A DNA stretch of 64,000 nt, taken from NCBI RefSeq assembly GCF_000244915.1, contig NZ_CM001442.1, positions 3,038,001 to 3,102,000 on the forward strand, in the 5' to 3' direction. How positions within the stretch are numbered: the stretch's first letter is position 1; each line of letters begins with the position of its first letter. This DNA comes from Bradyrhizobium sp. WSM471 (GTDB taxonomy: Bacteria > Pseudomonadota > Alphaproteobacteria > Rhizobiales > Xanthobacteraceae). The position numbers and the translations under genes are program-made. The notes beneath the pieces are model-generated. The model made no database searches. It saw only the letters and a list, made by a program, of their open reading frames with translations, and was not told where the DNA came from. Of this stretch, positions 51,072-59,460 are shown one piece after another.

Positions 51072-51851
51072 TCAAAACGCCGTATAGCCGCCGTCGATCA
51101 CGAACGTATCCGCGGTGTGATACGACGAGGCCTTGCTCATCAGATACACCGCGATGCCGCCGAAATCACTGGGCTCGCCGAAGCGGCGCACCGGAATACG
51201 CGGCATCACGTTGGCCACGAACTTCTCGTTGGCCATCAGGCCCGAGGTCATGTCGCTCTTGATCCAGCCGGGCAGGATCGCATTCGCGGTCACGCCGTGG
51301 CGCGCCAGCTCGACGCCGAGCGCGCGGACCAGCGCGTTGATCGCGGCCTTGGTCGCCGCGTAGTGCTCGTTGCGGGCGGTACCGAAGATCGAAGCGAGGC
51401 TCGAGGTCGCCACCAGCCGACCGAAGGGATCGCCCGCCTCGGCGCGCGCGGTCATGTGTTTTGCGGCAGCCTGGAACGCGTGGAACACGCCGTCGAGATT
51501 GGTCGCAAACATCGTGCGCCATTCTTCCTCGGTGCGCTCGATGAAGGACCGCCGGCCGCCGCCGCCGATGCCGGCATTGGCAAAGCAGCCGTCGACGCGG
51601 CCAAATGTGTCGAGCGTGGCCTTCATCGCGGCATTGACCGAGGCCGGGTCGGTGACGTCGCAGACCCGCGCGTCGACCTTGCCGGATAGCCCCGCCAGGC
51701 TCGCGGCAGCGCTGCTGTTCTTGTCAGGATTGCGGCCCCAGATCGAGACATTGCAGCCCTGGCCGGCGAGCGCCTGCGCGATGCCTAGCCCGATGCCGCC
51801 ATTGCCGCCGGTGATCACGGCGACCCGGCCTGAAAGGTCGAAAAGGTTCAT
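51072..51851 (-). CDS. Short-chain dehydrogenase/reductase with intact triad
   Basis: A 259-residue classical SDR. The cofactor loop is TGGNGGIGLG, NAGIGGGG replaces the usual NNAG, and the triad is complete: Ser in ATSSLASIFG and Tyr/Lys in EHYAATKAAINAL. The C-terminal SYHTADTFVIDGGYTAF is typical. It could reduce or oxidise a hydroxyl or keto acyl-CoA, such as a 4-oxoacyl-CoA in an Lva-like module, but that is inference from position. ATG 51851 gives the natural N-terminus (MNLFDLSGRVAVITGG); a longer frame starts at 51884. It is divergent from the isomerase-like gene. Confidence 0.88.
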   Translation of the reverse strand: MNLFDLSGRVAVITGGNGGIGLGIAQALAGQGCNVSIWGRNPDKNSSAAASLAGLSGKVDARVCDVTDPASVNAAMKATLDTFGRVDGCFANAGIGGGGRRSFIERTEEEWRTMFATNLDGVFHAFQAAAKHMTARAEAGDPFGRLVATSSLASIFGTARNEHYAATKAAINALVRALGVELARHGVTANAILPGWIKSDMTSGLMANEKFVANVMPRIPVRRFGEPSDFGGIAVYLMSKASSYHTADTFVIDGGYTAF

Positions 51852-52018
51852 GGCGCGTTTCCTGTTTTTGCTTGGGTCGCGCATCAGCCGCTGCGCGCAA
51901 GATTGCTTGCTATGCTCCGATCACCATGGACAAGACCGCGCCAAAAATCAAATATGCGCCCCAGCAAAAGCAATTCCGGTCTGCGAAACTGGCGCAGGCC
52001 GCAACTCACGAGGAAACT

Positions 52019-52807
52019 ATGCAGTTCAAACATGTCACGCTCGATCTCGATGGTTCGGTCGCGATCCTCAAGCTCGACCATCAGGAGGTGATGAACGCGG
52101 TCTCCGTGGACATGCTGGGCGGTCTCGCGGAAGCGCTCGACGCGATCGAGGAAAAGAAGGGCGAGGTGCGCTGCGTCGTGCTGACGGGCGCGGGGCGGGC
52201 GTTCTGCACCGGGGCGAATCTCCAGGGCCGCAACAACCAGTCGAAGAAGACCAAGGCCGGCCTGACGCTCGAGACCGGCTTCCATCCGTTTCTACGCCGC
52301 ATCCGCAATCTGCATTGTCCGATCGTGACCGCGGTCAACGGCCCGGCGGCCGGCGCCGGCATGAGCTTCGCGCTGCTCGGCGACATGATCCTCTGCGCGC
52401 GCTCGTCCTATTTCCTGCAAGCCTTCCGCCGTATCGGCCTCGTGCCGGATTGCGGCTCGACCTGGCTCTTGCCGCGGCTGATCGGCAAGGCACGCTCGAT
52501 CGAGTTGTCGCTGATGGGCGAGCGGCTCCCGGCCGAAAAGGCGCTGGAATGGGGCCTCATCAACCGCGTCTATGATGACGGCGTGCTGATGGAGGAGGCG
52601 ATGAAGCTCGCGCGCGACCTCGCCAGCGGCCCGACGGTCGCGCTGTCGCTGATCCGCAAGCTCTATTGGGACAGCCCGGAAAATTCCTTCGAGGATCAGC
52701 TCAATCTCGAATTCCAGTGCCAGCTCCGCGCCGGCGACACGGATGATTTCCGCGAAGGTGTTGGCGCCTTCCTGGAGAAGCGTCCGGCGCAGTTCAAGGG
52801 CAAATGA
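52019..52807 (+). CDS. PaaG-like enoyl-CoA isomerase/hydratase
   Basis: A 262-residue crotonase-fold protein. Glu144 and Glu164 of rat enoyl-CoA hydratase are absent (AAGAGMSF and QAFRRIG). Instead the RIGLVPDCGSTWLLPR segment matches PaaG, whose Asp in VPDCG is the catalytic base, so double-bond isomerase activity is more likely than hydration. The tail FREGVGAFLEKRPAQFKGK also fits PaaG. ATG 52019 has ACGAGGA upstream. It is the first of a three-gene plus-strand operon and overlaps the kinase-like gene by 4 bases. It is 48 kb from the paa genes, so not necessarily a phenylacetate gene. Confidence 0.87.
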   Translation: MQFKHVTLDLDGSVAILKLDHQEVMNAVSVDMLGGLAEALDAIEEKKGEVRCVVLTGAGRAFCTGANLQGRNNQSKKTKAGLTLETGFHPFLRRIRNLHCPIVTAVNGPAAGAGMSFALLGDMILCARSSYFLQAFRRIGLVPDCGSTWLLPRLIGKARSIELSLMGERLPAEKALEWGLINRVYDDGVLMEEAMKLARDLASGPTVALSLIRKLYWDSPENSFEDQLNLEFQCQLRAGDTDDFREGVGAFLEKRPAQFKGK

Positions 52808-53790
52808 TCGAGGCGGAGCTTTCCCGCAGCGTTGCGCGCTGGTGCGAGGGGGCGACCGGCGTGACCGGCGCGGCCAAGCTGTCCGGCGGGGCCAGCCAGG
52901 AGACCTGGCGCTTCGACATCGCCCATCCCGATGGCGCGTTTGGCGCGATCCTGCGCCGCTCTCCGAAGGGGTATGGCGCGGCGCCGACGCGCGCGGCAGG
53001 TCTCGGCGCGGAAGCGCAGCTGATGCAGCTTGCCTATGAGGCCGGCGTACCGTCGCCACGCGTGATGCATGTGCTGACGCCGGACGACGATCTCGGCACC
53101 GGCTTCATCATGCAGCGGGTCGAGGGCGAGACCATCGCGCGCAAGATCCTGCGCGACGACGAGTTCGCGGCGGCGCGGCCGCTTCTCGCACGGCAGATCG
53201 GCGGCGTGCTCGCGAAGCTGCACGGGCTGCCGCGGGACAAATTGCCCGAGCTGCGCAGCCGGTCCGCGACGGAGGAGATCGCCGAGTTCGAACGCGACTA
53301 TCGCAGCCTGGACTGGCCCAAGCCCGTGTTCGAGCTGGCGCTGCGCTGGCTACGCGACCTCGATCCGGGCCCTTCGGCCGAGACGACGCTGGTGCATGGC
53401 GATTTCCGCAACGGCAATCTCATCATCGGTGCCGACGGCATCCGCGCCGTGCTGGACTGGGAGCTCGCTCATCTCGGCGACCCCATGGAGGATCTCGGCT
53501 GGGTCTGCGTCAACTCCTGGCGCTTTGGCGAGATCGACAAGCCGGTCGGCGGGTTTGGCTCGCGCGAGGAGCTGTTCGCCGGCTATCAGGCCGCGGGACG
53601 CAAGGTCGATCCATCGCGTGTCAAATTCTGGGAAGTGATGGGCACGCTGCGCTGGGGTATCATGTGCGGCGGCATGATGCAGCGGTTTCGCGAGGGCCCG
53701 GACCATTCGATGGAACGCGCCATGATCGGCCGTCGCGCTTCCGAGACCGAGATTGATCTGTTGCGGCTGCTGGCGCCGCGCGGGAGCTGA
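52804..53790 (+). CDS. APH-fold phosphotransferase (ACAD10/11 N-domain or LvaA-like kinase)
   Basis: A 328-residue protein of the aminoglycoside phosphotransferase fold. The catalytic loop VHGDFRNGN gives Asp200 and DWELAHLGDPMEDLG gives the metal-binding Asp218. Such proteins rarely modify aminoglycosides; the ACAD10/ACAD11 N-terminal domain and LvaA phosphorylate 4-hydroxyacyl-CoA. The start overlaps the isomerase stop (ATGA). A small LvaB/DUF6285-like protein gene follows after 3 bases. I infer kinase activity on a 4-hydroxyacyl-CoA; the nearby ACAD11-type dehydrogenase would act next. Confidence 0.82.
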   Translation: MIEAELSRSVARWCEGATGVTGAAKLSGGASQETWRFDIAHPDGAFGAILRRSPKGYGAAPTRAAGLGAEAQLMQLAYEAGVPSPRVMHVLTPDDDLGTGFIMQRVEGETIARKILRDDEFAAARPLLARQIGGVLAKLHGLPRDKLPELRSRSATEEIAEFERDYRSLDWPKPVFELALRWLRDLDPGPSAETTLVHGDFRNGNLIIGADGIRAVLDWELAHLGDPMEDLGWVCVNSWRFGEIDKPVGGFGSREELFAGYQAAGRKVDPSRVKFWEVMGTLRWGIMCGGMMQRFREGPDHSMERAMIGRRASETEIDLLRLLAPRGS

Positions 53791-53793
53791 CGC

Positions 53794-54165
53794 ATGCAGG
53801 ACGAGCCGACCCCGATCGAGCTGACCAAATCGGTCTCCGATTTCCTCCGCAACGACATCGCGCCGCTGATCTCCGGCCACCAGGCCTTCAAGCTGCGCGT
53901 CGCCATCAACATCCTCGATCTCGTGACACGGCAGTTGACGCGGGAAGAGGGGAGCGATGCTGCGGAGGTGGAGCGGCTGCGTGCGCTGCTCGGCATGGAG
54001 GGCTCGGTGACCCAGTTGAACCGCCTGCTGGCCGAGCGCATCGCCAAGGGCGAGGTCGATCTCGAAACCCCAGGCCTCGCCGAGCATCTCTGGGCGACCA
54101 CAATGGACAAACTCGCAGTCGACCAGCCGAATTATGCATCGTACAAGCGCGAGTTGGGGCGGTAG
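53794..54165 (+). CDS. Small LvaB/DUF6285-like protein
   Basis: A 123-residue soluble protein, mainly helical, without signal or membrane segment. Its sequence, with a conserved-looking KLRVAINILDLVTRQ and the C-terminal ATTMDKLAVDQPNYASYKRE, matches my recollection of the DUF6285 family, which travels with APH-type kinases. In the lva system the small LvaB is needed with LvaA for 4-hydroxyvaleryl-CoA phosphorylation. The gene lies 3 bases after the kinase gene, in one operon, so a kinase partner role is the best guess; the family name is from memory and needs confirmation. Confidence 0.65.
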   Translation: MQDEPTPIELTKSVSDFLRNDIAPLISGHQAFKLRVAINILDLVTRQLTREEGSDAAEVERLRALLGMEGSVTQLNRLLAERIAKGEVDLETPGLAEHLWATTMDKLAVDQPNYASYKRELGR

Positions 54166-54172
54166 GCAGCTT

Positions 54173-54260
54173 TGTAGCCCGGATGGAGCGAAGCGCAATC
54201 CGGGACGGTCGCGCGACGATGCATCTGCCCCGGATTACGCTTCGCTCCATCCGGGCTACA
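54173..54260. repeat. Family F palindromic intergenic repeat
   Basis: TGTAGCCCGGATGGAGCGAAGCG at 54173 pairs with CGCTTCGCTCCATCCGGGCTACA ending at 54260. It lies between the convergent LvaB-like and enoyl-CoA hydratase genes. Confidence 0.87.
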
Positions 54261-54278
54261 CGTCAGTCCCTCGCAACT

Positions 54279-54313
54279 GTCATTGCGAGGAGCCCTTGCG
54301 AAGAAGCAATGAC
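54279..54313. repeat. Short family G inverted repeat
   Basis: GTCATTGC (54279-54286) and GCAATGAC (54306-54313) are exact complements with an internal GAGGAGCCCTTGCGAAG. Only one copy was found in the window; it lies next to the family F element at the end of the hydratase gene. Confidence 0.55.
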
Positions 54314-54324
54314 GAGGGGAGAGT

Positions 54325-55104
54325 CTACTTGCCAACCCATTTCGGCGGCCGCTTCTCCGAGAACGCCTTCGGTCCCTCGATGTAGTCCTGCGAGGCCACC
54401 ATCGCCTTCACGGCCGGATACTCGCGCTGTTCCTCGATCGCCTGCTCCAGCGACACGCCGAGGCCCTTCTGGATCGCCTGCTTCGAGGCGCGGATCGACA
54501 TCGGCGAATTCTTGGTGATCATCTCGGCCCAGCGCAGCGCGGCCGTGAGCGCCTCGCCCTGCGGCACCACCTCGTTGACGAAGCCGAGTTCGAGTCCCTC
54601 CTTGGCGCCGACATGGCGCGCGGTGAGGATCATGCCCATGGCGCGCTTCAGCCCGATCTGGCGCGGCAGCCGGTGCAGGCCGCCGGCGAGTGCGGCCAGC
54701 CCCACGCGCGGCTCGGGCAGGGCGAAGGTCGCGTTCTCCGAGGCGATGATGAGGTCGCAGGCCAGCGCGATCTCGAAGCCGCCGCCCATGGCAACGCCAT
54801 TGACCGCGGCGATGATCGGCTTGTCGCAGTCGAAGCGCGCGGTGAGGCCGGCGAAGCCGCCCTTGTCCCAGCCACGCTTGCCGCCGGCGGCCTGCCACTT
54901 CAGATCGTTGCCGGCGCAGAACGCCTTGTCGCCGGCGCCGGTGACGATCGCAACCCATTGCTCGGGATCGGCGGAGAAATCGTCGAACACCTTTTGCAGC
55001 TCGAAATGCGCGTCCGTGTGCAGCGCGTTGTAGACCTCGGGCCGCGACAGCGTGACGATCGTGATCGGCCCCTTGCGTTCCACCTTGGAAAATTTCAGCT
55101 CCAT
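54325..55104 (-). CDS. Enoyl-CoA hydratase, classical active site
   Basis: A 259-residue crotonase with both catalytic glutamates in place (GVAMGGGFEIALACD and FALPEPRVGLAALAGG), so trans-2-enoyl-CoA hydratase activity is likely. The oxyanion-forming segment TGAGDKAFCAGNDLKW is standard. ATG 55104 is preferred because GGGAG lies upstream; an alternative ATG at 55119 adds five residues. It is divergent from the second acyl-CoA dehydrogenase, with which it would work in beta-oxidation. Confidence 0.9.
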   Translation of the reverse strand: MELKFSKVERKGPITIVTLSRPEVYNALHTDAHFELQKVFDDFSADPEQWVAIVTGAGDKAFCAGNDLKWQAAGGKRGWDKGGFAGLTARFDCDKPIIAAVNGVAMGGGFEIALACDLIIASENATFALPEPRVGLAALAGGLHRLPRQIGLKRAMGMILTARHVGAKEGLELGFVNEVVPQGEALTAALRWAEMITKNSPMSIRASKQAIQKGLGVSLEQAIEEQREYPAVKAMVASQDYIEGPKAFSEKRPPKWVGK

Positions 55105-55221
55105 CGCGCGCTCCCGCATTTTCTCGTGAAGGAATATTGCGGCTATACTAGCGCGCAGGCGCGTTTCAGCACCATCGAATTGCGCGGGCGCGCCTTGCGC
55201 GTCTCACACGCCTCGCATTGC

Positions 55222-55251
55222 TTGACTTGGCGGCGCTCTTCTCACCTTAAT
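55222..55251 (+). promoter_or_regulatory. Candidate sigma-70 promoter for the acyl-CoA dehydrogenase
   Basis: TTGACT (55222-55227) and CTTAAT (55246-55251), 18 bases apart, form a plausible -35/-10 pair, 64 bases before the GTG start at 55315. No other strong pair was seen in the gap, but the -10 match is weak. Confidence 0.35.
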
Positions 55252-55314
55252 CGTGCGAAGCAAAGCTGCGCCCAGCGCCTTAACGCAAAACGAAAAATCA
55301 TCCGGGAGAGACTC

Positions 55315-56589
55315 GTGGATTTCTCATTGCCTGCCGATCTCGTCGCCTATCTCGCACAGCTCGACCGTTTCATCGAACGCGAGATCAAGCCGCTGGAGGC
55401 GGCCGACGACAACATCCGCTTCTTCGATCACCGCCGCGAATGGGCGCGCACCGATTTCGAGAATGGCGGCCTGCCGCGTCACGAATGGGAAGCGCTGCTG
55501 CGCAAGGCCAAGGATCTCGCAGACGCGGCCGGCCATTTGCGGTTTGCGGTGCCGAAGCAATATGGCGGCAAGGATGGCTCCAACCTCTGGATGGCCGTGA
55601 TCCGCGAGCACTTTGCCGCCAAGGGGCTGGGCCTGCACAACGATCTCCAGAACGAGCATTCCATCGTCGGCAACTTCCCCGTCGCCACCATGCTCGATCG
55701 CTACGGACGCGACGACCAGAAGGCGATGATCGACGGCTCGATCAAGGGCAAGTACCGCATCACCTTCGGCCTGACCGAGCCAAATCATGGCTCCGACGCC
55801 ACTCACATGGAAACGCGCGCGGTGCCGGCGACCCGCGACAACGTCAAGGGCTGGATCATCAACGGCGAGAAGATGTGGACCACCGGCATGCACGTCGCCA
55901 CGCATTGCGCGCTGTTCGCGCGCACCTCGGGCAATGATGGCGATGCGCGCGGCATCACCTGCTTCCTGGTGCCGGCCAAGAGCCATGGCGTGAAGATCGA
56001 AGAGTACATGTGGACCTTCAACATGCCGACCGATCATCCCCGCGTCAGCTTCACGGATGTGTTCGTGCCGGAGGACGCGCTGTTCGGCGAGGTCGACCGC
56101 GGCCTGTCGCTGGCACAATGTTTTGTCCATCAGAACCGCATTCGGCAGGCGGCGAGTTCGTTGGGGGCAGCGGTCTACTGCATCAACGAGAGCGTGAAGT
56201 ATGCGCGCGAGCGAAAGCCGTTCGGCAAGGCACTGGCCGAGAACCAGGCGATCCAGTTCCCGCTGGTCGAGCTTGCAACGCAGGCCGAGATGCTGCGCCT
56301 GTTGATCCGCAAGACCGCCTGGGAGATGGACAAGCTCACCGAGGAGCAGATCGAGCGCACGCTCTCCGACCGCGTCTCGATGTGCAACTATTGGGCAAAC
56401 CGCCTCTGTTGCGAATCCGCCGACCGCGCCATGCAGGTCCACGGCGGCATGGGCTATTCACGCCACAAGCCGTTCGAGCACATCTACCGCCACCACCGCC
56501 GCTATCGCATCACCGAGGGCAGCGAGGAGATCCAGATCCGCAAGGTGGCGGGATTTTTGTTCGGCTATATGGGGCCGGGGAAGCACTGA
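55315..56589 (+). CDS. Acyl-CoA dehydrogenase, second copy
   Basis: A 424-residue FAD acyl-CoA dehydrogenase. Typical stretches are FGLTEPNHGSDATHMETRA, GWIINGEKMWTTGMH and the C-terminal MQVHGGMGYSRHKPFEHIYRHHRRYRITEGSEEIQIRKVAGFLFG. Its middle region differs from the ACAD11-type gene at 49000, so it is a different subfamily, probably one of the general beta-oxidation enzymes. GTG 55315 has GGGAGAGA upstream; a longer frame on the left is not supported. It is divergent from an enoyl-CoA hydratase and convergent with an acyl-CoA synthetase. Confidence 0.9.
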   Translation: MDFSLPADLVAYLAQLDRFIEREIKPLEAADDNIRFFDHRREWARTDFENGGLPRHEWEALLRKAKDLADAAGHLRFAVPKQYGGKDGSNLWMAVIREHFAAKGLGLHNDLQNEHSIVGNFPVATMLDRYGRDDQKAMIDGSIKGKYRITFGLTEPNHGSDATHMETRAVPATRDNVKGWIINGEKMWTTGMHVATHCALFARTSGNDGDARGITCFLVPAKSHGVKIEEYMWTFNMPTDHPRVSFTDVFVPEDALFGEVDRGLSLAQCFVHQNRIRQAASSLGAAVYCINESVKYARERKPFGKALAENQAIQFPLVELATQAEMLRLLIRKTAWEMDKLTEEQIERTLSDRVSMCNYWANRLCCESADRAMQVHGGMGYSRHKPFEHIYRHHRRYRITEGSEEIQIRKVAGFLFGYMGPGKH

Positions 56590-56615
56590 GGCGACTTTGC
56601 AGGGCATCTCTCCGC

Positions 56616-56748
56616 GTCGTCCTGGCGCAAGCCAGGACCCATTACCCCAGGGAGAAGTCGTTGAGGCAGGCAGGTCACCACGAGTCTTCCCCAAACTGCT
56701 CTCTGGGATAATGGGTCCTGGATCGGCGCTTCGCTTGTCCAGGACGAC
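56616..56748. repeat. Family D palindromic intergenic repeat
   Basis: GTCGTCCTGGCGCAAGCCAGGACCCATTA at the left and GGGTCCTGGAT...GTCCAGGACGAC at the right are related arms of the GTCGTCC(C/T)GG family. It lies between the convergent dehydrogenase and acyl-CoA synthetase genes. Confidence 0.8.
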
Positions 56749-56766
56749 GATGTGGATAGAGCGGGC

Positions 56767-58344
56767 CTAATTCACCCTTCGGTCCTTCCCCGCCCAATGC
56801 GGCTCCCTCAACTGCCGCCGCAGAATCTTGCCTGACGGGTTCCTCGGCAACGCAGGCAAAAACTCCACGCTCTTCGGCGTCTTGAACCCGGCAATACGCT
56901 CGCGGGTAAAGTTGATGATGTCGGTGGCGGTCGCTTGCTTGCCTGGCTTCATCACCACGACGGCCTTCACCGCCTCGCCCCATTTGTCGTCGGGTATGCC
57001 GATCACGGCGGCCTCCGCGACGTCGGGATGATCGCACAGCGCGCTCTCGACCTCGGCCGGGTAGATGTTCTCCCCGCCGGAGATGATCATGTCCTTGATG
57101 CGATCGTGGATGTAGAGATAGCCGTCCTCGTCCATGTAACCTGCGTCACCTGTGCGCAGCCAGCCGTCGCCGCGCAGCGTCGCGGCGGTCGCTTCCGGCA
57201 GGTTCCAGTAGCCTGCCATGTTGGAGCCCGAGCGCGTCGCGATCTCGCCGACCTCGCGCGGCGGCAGCGGCTTGCCATCGACATCGAGGATTGCGATCTC
57301 GACGCCCGGCAGCGCCTTGCCGGCCGAGCGCATCCGCTCCAAGCCCTCGACGTGGTCCTCCGGCGGCAGCGCGACGATGGTGCCTGTGGTCTCGGTCATG
57401 CCGTACATCTGCACGAAGCCGCATTTGAAGATCTCGATGCATTCCTTCAGCAGCGCCGCCGGGATCGGCGAGGCGCCGTACAGCATGTATTTCAACCGGG
57501 AAAAATCGACCGTCCTCGCGCGCGGCTGCCGCACCACGAACTGCATTGCCGCCGGCACCATGAACAGCTTTGTGATGCTGGACTGTTCGAAGAAATCCAG
57601 CACCTTGGTCGGATCGAACTCGCGCGCGATTACGCCGCGGGCGCCGTGATAGAGCCCCATCACGCCCCAGCCAGAGCCGCCGATGTGGAAGATCGGCATC
57701 GCGACCAGCGACACGTCGTCGGTCGACCACCGGTTCCACTCGGGCTTGTCCTCAGCATTGCCTGTTTGCACGAGGTTGAGGAAGTTCGCATGCGACAGCA
57801 TCGCGCCCTTCGGCTTGCCTGTCGTACCCGACGTATAGAGCTGGATCGCGATGTCCCGGGTCGCGATCGGCACCTTGGGATCGTGGCCACTCTGTGCATC
57901 GCGCCAGGCTGCAAAGTCAGGCCATTCCGGCGCGCCGCCTTCGGTGGTGATGACGCTGCGCACGCCCGGCAACTGGTCCTTGATCTGGCGGATCGGGGTG
58001 ATGAACTCAGCTCCCACGAACAGCACCGGCGCTTTGCAGTCGCTCACGATGAAGGCGACCTCGGGGCCCGCGAGCCGCCAGTTCACCGGCGCCATCACCA
58101 CGCCGGCCTTCATCGCGCCCATCAGCAGCTCGAAATAGACGTCGCTGTTCTTGCCGAGATAGGCAATGCGCTCGCCCTTGTTCACGCCCATCGCGATCAG
58201 CGCATTGGCCACTTTATTCGTCTTGACGTCGAAATCGGCGAAACTGGTGGCGCGCCCCTCGAACTCGAAGGCGATGGCGTCGCCGCGGCTCGTCGCGCGC
58301 TCGCGCACCATGTCGGCGAGATTGGCCAATGGCTGTGTGGTCAT
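56767..58344 (-). CDS. Acyl-CoA synthetase (AMP-forming)
   Basis: A 525-residue adenylate-forming ligase. The P-loop is YTSGTTGKPKG (residues 170-180), the A8-type core is GWLRTGDAGYMDEDGYLYIHDRIKDMI and the C-terminal Lys is in NPSGKILRR. It is of the fatty acid/short-chain acyl-CoA synthetase type and activates a carboxylate with ATP and CoA. It converges on the acyl-CoA dehydrogenase with a family D repeat between, and lies downstream of an SDR on the same strand. A role as the LvaE-like activating step is possible. Confidence 0.9.
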   Translation of the reverse strand: MTTQPLANLADMVRERATSRGDAIAFEFEGRATSFADFDVKTNKVANALIAMGVNKGERIAYLGKNSDVYFELLMGAMKAGVVMAPVNWRLAGPEVAFIVSDCKAPVLFVGAEFITPIRQIKDQLPGVRSVITTEGGAPEWPDFAAWRDAQSGHDPKVPIATRDIAIQLYTSGTTGKPKGAMLSHANFLNLVQTGNAEDKPEWNRWSTDDVSLVAMPIFHIGGSGWGVMGLYHGARGVIAREFDPTKVLDFFEQSSITKLFMVPAAMQFVVRQPRARTVDFSRLKYMLYGASPIPAALLKECIEIFKCGFVQMYGMTETTGTIVALPPEDHVEGLERMRSAGKALPGVEIAILDVDGKPLPPREVGEIATRSGSNMAGYWNLPEATAATLRGDGWLRTGDAGYMDEDGYLYIHDRIKDMIISGGENIYPAEVESALCDHPDVAEAAVIGIPDDKWGEAVKAVVVMKPGKQATATDIINFTRERIAGFKTPKSVEFLPALPRNPSGKILRRQLREPHWAGKDRRVN

Positions 58345-58437
58345 GTTTCTCCCGTGACGTCTTGTTTTTTATGTTGGGGAGTGTGGCGTCATCCGCGGGG
58401 GAAGACAAGATGGGGGAAGGTACGCCATGGCTTCAAC

Positions 58438-58470
58438 GTCGTTGTCCTGGCTTTTCGCCAGGACGACGAC
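58438..58470. repeat. Half family D hairpin
   Basis: GTCGTTGTCCTGG and CCAGGACGACGAC form a 13-base stem with one internal mismatch and a CTTTTCG loop. Only half the usual family D length is present. It ends 1 base before the stop codon of the SDR gene. Confidence 0.7.
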
Positions 58471-58471
58471 A

Positions 58472-59344
58472 TCACCCCCGCTTCGCCCGGTCCTTCTCGT
58501 TCTGCGCCATGATGCTCTCGCGCGCGGTTTTCCAGTCGTCGTCGCTCCAGTCGCGGAGCTGGTAGAAATTGCCGCCCATCGCGAGCGCCTGCGCGCCGTC
58601 CATGGCGATGGTCTCGCCGCTGATCCAGTCGCAACCGCCCGAGATCAGGAACACGGCGACGTTCTGCAATTCCTCCATGGTGCCGACGCGGCCCATCGGG
58701 TTCATCGCCTTGGTGCGCGCGCCAGCTTCGTCGCCCGGCTTGATGCGCTTGCTCATGCCCTCGGTCGGGATCTCACCCGGCGCGATGGTGTTGAGGCGGA
58801 TGCCGTAGCGGCCCCATTCGGTGGCTAGCGACATCGTCATGGCGTGGATCGCTGACTTGCTCATCGCCGACGGCACCACGTAAGGCGAGCCGTTGCGCAC
58901 CCAGGTCGTGGTGATCGAGACGACGTTGCCGGGCTGCTTCAACGCGATCCAGCGCTTGCCGACCGCATGCGTCACGTAGAACGTGCCGTGCATGACGATG
59001 TTGGCGACGGCGTCGAAGCCGCGCGGCGACAGCTCTTCGGTGCGCGAGATGAAATTGCCGGCGGCGTTGTTGATGAGGTCGGTGAGGGGGCCGTCGCGAA
59101 AGATGGTCTCGATCATCTCCTCGACCGCGAGCGCGTTGCGGATGTCGACGCCGTGGCTGCTCACGCGGCCGCCATACTCGGCCATCAGCTCGGTCGCGGT
59201 CTCGTCGCAGACGATCTTGCGCCGGCCGCAGATGTGCACCTCCGCGCCGAGCTGGAGGAAGCGCGCCGCCATCGACTTGCCGAGCCCGGTGCCGCCACCG
59301 GTCACGAGGATGCGCCGTCCGACCAGAAGATTTTCCTTGAACAT
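58472..59344 (-). CDS. 2,4-dienoyl-CoA reductase-like SDR
   Basis: A 290-residue SDR with cofactor loop TGGGTGLGKSM and NNAAGNF in place of NNAG. The active-site helix reads YVVPSAMSKSAIHAM: the Ser-Lys pair in SAMSK matches the VVPSASAK motif of mammalian mitochondrial 2,4-dienoyl-CoA reductase, not the classical YxxxK. NADPH-dependent reduction of 2,4-dienoyl-CoA, needed for unsaturated fatty acids, is therefore the best guess. It is divergent from a crotonase and lies upstream of the acyl-CoA synthetase. Confidence 0.85.
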   Translation of the reverse strand: MFKENLLVGRRILVTGGGTGLGKSMAARFLQLGAEVHICGRRKIVCDETATELMAEYGGRVSSHGVDIRNALAVEEMIETIFRDGPLTDLINNAAGNFISRTEELSPRGFDAVANIVMHGTFYVTHAVGKRWIALKQPGNVVSITTTWVRNGSPYVVPSAMSKSAIHAMTMSLATEWGRYGIRLNTIAPGEIPTEGMSKRIKPGDEAGARTKAMNPMGRVGTMEELQNVAVFLISGGCDWISGETIAMDGAQALAMGGNFYQLRDWSDDDWKTARESIMAQNEKDRAKRG

Positions 59345-59460
59345 GGCTGTTCCCCCTGTCGCGATTGTCGGTTAATTGATCGATTGACTAAATCCGGCCG
59401 CCGTCGTCCTGTAAAGCGGCACCGAACAAGAACAGCCGGGAACCAGGGGAGAATTGATCC

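Noticed and set aside
52019..52807. Assigning the PaaG-like gene to the phenylacetate pathway
   Set aside because: The active site is PaaG-like, but the gene is 48 kb from the paa cluster and in an operon with an APH-fold kinase, so pathway membership is not supported.
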